Below are positions 62,123 through 64,000 of a stretch of DNA of 64,000 nt, one piece after another. Numbering within the stretch: position 1 is the stretch's first letter; each line of letters begins with the position of its first letter. The position numbers and the translations under genes were made by a program. The notes under the pieces were generated by a model, which was not told the origin of the DNA, did not search any database, and saw nothing but the letters and a program-made list of their open reading frames with translations. The DNA is from Molothrus aeneus (lineage: Eukaryota > Chordata > Aves > Passeriformes > Icteridae): assembly GCF_037042795.1 (NCBI RefSeq), contig NC_089646.1, forward strand, positions 133,389,101-133,453,100, written 5' to 3'.

Positions 62123-63626
62123 ATATCAAAGGGTACTTCAGATAGGTTCTTGCTAAGGCCATATTTTTAAACAAGTACATTAAATAGAAATAATTAAAGG
62201 CCAACTCTGAATCTTGTTAAATTTACTGTCATCTTGCAAATTGACAAAGATATCTTCAAAATTGTCCCATAGTAGCTCAATTCAGCTGTCATGTAGTCAG
62301 TTACAACTTGCCCTATTTTTGCATAAATAATTTCTCTTTATATTTTTATTTCTTTGGCCAAATATACAGTGTTACTGTATTGCTGACATATTTACTTGTT
62401 TCAAAAACTATATATAGTTCCTGGCTGGTTTGTCAGTCATTTCAACAGAATAGGAGATAAAGTGACCCCTGTATCTTCAAAGTGCTACATGAGGTTTTAG
62501 CACTCATCTCTCATTAAATTTAATGATACTCAAGCGAAAAGCATGAATAGTTCCCTCTCTTCACTGTCCTCTTACCTGCAGCTAAAAGACAGGCAAGCCT
62601 GTGATCATTCTTTTCTTTAGGTGCCCCATGTTAACCTGAAACTCAGTAAATACAGTTTTTATAACCCAGTCCTTTTGAACATTAGTCCATGTAGCACAAC
62701 GCTCTTTGTTCAGCTTCCAGGTACAGTGAGAGAAGTACTCTTGATGGGTTTGTTCACAGTCTCTACATGGTTGTCAGTCCTTCAGTGGTGATCTGTTATA
62801 TATGCTGTGAATAGTGCCTAACAGACACTTTACTGTATATGGATGCATGTAACTAGCACTATTTCAGTGGAACCTCAAATTTCTCAGCATTTTCTAAATG
62901 GTCACGCTTAATTTAAAAGAATTTTGAAATCAATCAATGTTGTATAATAAAGCATAAGCATAAAAATCATTTCTCCATGGGGTTTGGGTTGTTTGTTTTA
63001 GTTTTTTTAATTTCTTGTACAAAAAGGGATCCCAAAGCACAATCAATCTTCACCTGACAGAAAAACTACATGCCCCTTTAGCCAATTTTTTACTGGCTTT
63101 GTAACCCAAGGTTTTCCTTTTCTAACAATGCTTTTACACCTGCCTAGGAGAAGAAGTGAGAGGTCCCATTTTCCCTTGTGTTGTGTTACTGAATGAGTAG
63201 ACACAGAGGCTCAGAGGGATGAGCTCCTGCTCAGAGCAGCCTTTTAGCCCTCTGTAAGAAATGATGAGCAGTGACTTTGCCAGCTGTTGTTGGAGGCAGC
63301 TCTGATCCATGCTATAGGGAATGAGACCTGAGATCTGTGTGTCACCTACTTGCTTTGTGTGCCCAAAGAGTATCTCAAGGTGAAGGGCAGTCTCATCTAA
63401 TACAGCATTTTCCTCTTTTCCTCCCCATTTTAAGAAGCAGCAACATTATTCTGTTTATGGCTGTATTTAAAATTTGTTTTGCTAATTCTGTGGCCCGACT
63501 ATAAAAGAGTGAATGATACTGAGTGAATTAGAACTGAATTATGCTAGTGGAAAAGTACCGGTGAAGCCACAGGTTTTCTGTGAAAACTGAGCAGGAAACC
63601 TGGAACAGGAACACAGAAGGCAAGTT
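62123..63626. other. Unique AT-rich sequence, no gene recognised
   Basis: No transposon or significant reading frame is seen in this 1.5-kb stretch. A T/G-rich patch (ggggtttgggttgtttgttt) lies near 62980. Confidence 0.55.
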
Positions 63627-63693
63627 CTCATCCTAAATCCAAAATACCAGCTGCTGTGAAGAAAATTAATTCTATCCCAGCGAAAACCAGACA
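63627..63693 (-). mobile_element. Stub of an ERVL-type LTR 5' end
   Basis: The plus strand reads catcctaaatccaaaatacc, agctgctgtgaagaaaatta and attctatcccagcgaaaacc, ending agaca. This is the reverse complement of the sense start (TGTCCTGGTTTCAGC type) of the same avian LTR family as 17281-17690. Only about 67 bp remain, so it is a severely truncated copy. The right boundary at 63693 corresponds to the LTR terminus. Confidence 0.55.
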
Positions 63694-64000
63694 ACACCCA
63701 TTTCTAAAATATAGAAAGGTGATGCTCTACCCAGTAATTAAATACTTCATCACTGGAAACCTTAATAAGAATGTGCTGATTTCAGTTCAGACTAGATGCT
63801 CAAAGGCAATAAATTATAATCCTCTATCCCACTCACATCCCTTTCATGATTACCATACTGCTATGGAACTAATGCTTAGGCTAAATGTTTTCTGTTATCA
63901 CAACCTTATACAAAACCTTCTTAAACCTAACAGAAATTAAGTGTTGATTATGAAATGTGAATTTCTGGATTCTGTTAGATGATCTCCAAAAATACTGATG
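63694..64000. other. Unique AT-rich sequence to the window end
   Basis: I see no gene. A 94-codon plus-strand frame (63656-63940) begins inside the LTR stub and has no recognisable domain. Confidence 0.5.

Overview
The window looks like a stretch of bird nuclear DNA, most likely from a songbird (Passeriformes). The evidence is the repeat content: several CR1 LINE fragments, three families of avian endogenous-retrovirus long terminal repeats (LTRs) of which two resemble songbird or avian ERVL LTRs, and an AT-rich background with short homopolymer and (GTTT)n/(CAAA)n tracts. The family assignments come from recognition, not from a database search.

I find no intact, convincing protein-coding gene, no tRNA or rRNA gene, no CRISPR array and no prokaryotic mobile element. 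Nearly all open reading frames are short and look like chance. The longest ones (about 200-280 codons at 51.3-52.4 kb) come from a 40-bp tandem repeat inside an LTR and are not genes. The window is best read as intergenic or intronic sequence.

Layout: 0-3.1 kb is unique sequence. At 3.1-3.6 kb there is a complete 483-bp solo LTR on the minus strand with a 4-bp target duplication. At 4.27-5.37 kb there is an ERVL-type LTR on the plus strand. CR1 fragments lie at 6.17-6.35 (-), 6.85-7.44 (+), 9.65-10.95 (-, the longest, with reverse-transcriptase motifs), 11.05-11.17 (+), 31.94-32.50 (-) and 61.51-62.12 kb (-). A second ERVL-type LTR family occurs at 17.28-17.69 kb (-) and as a 67-bp stub at 63.63-63.69 kb (-). 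At 50.97-52.47 kb a solo LTR of the 4.27-kb family lies on the minus strand with a perfect 5-bp target duplication and an 11-unit, 40-bp minisatellite. Older, weakly supported MIR-like SINE remnants are scattered between. The rest is unique AT-rich sequence, including a few blocks that read like conserved non-coding DNA and a near-palindromic (TATAGTC)-rich block at 32.9-33.1 kb.

The recognised repeats cover roughly 7 kb, about 11 % of the window. No genes work together here. The most informative points are the minisatellite born inside an LTR, the inverted pair of same-family LTRs about 46 kb apart, and a few candidate regulatory or small-exon blocks that need comparison with other birds.
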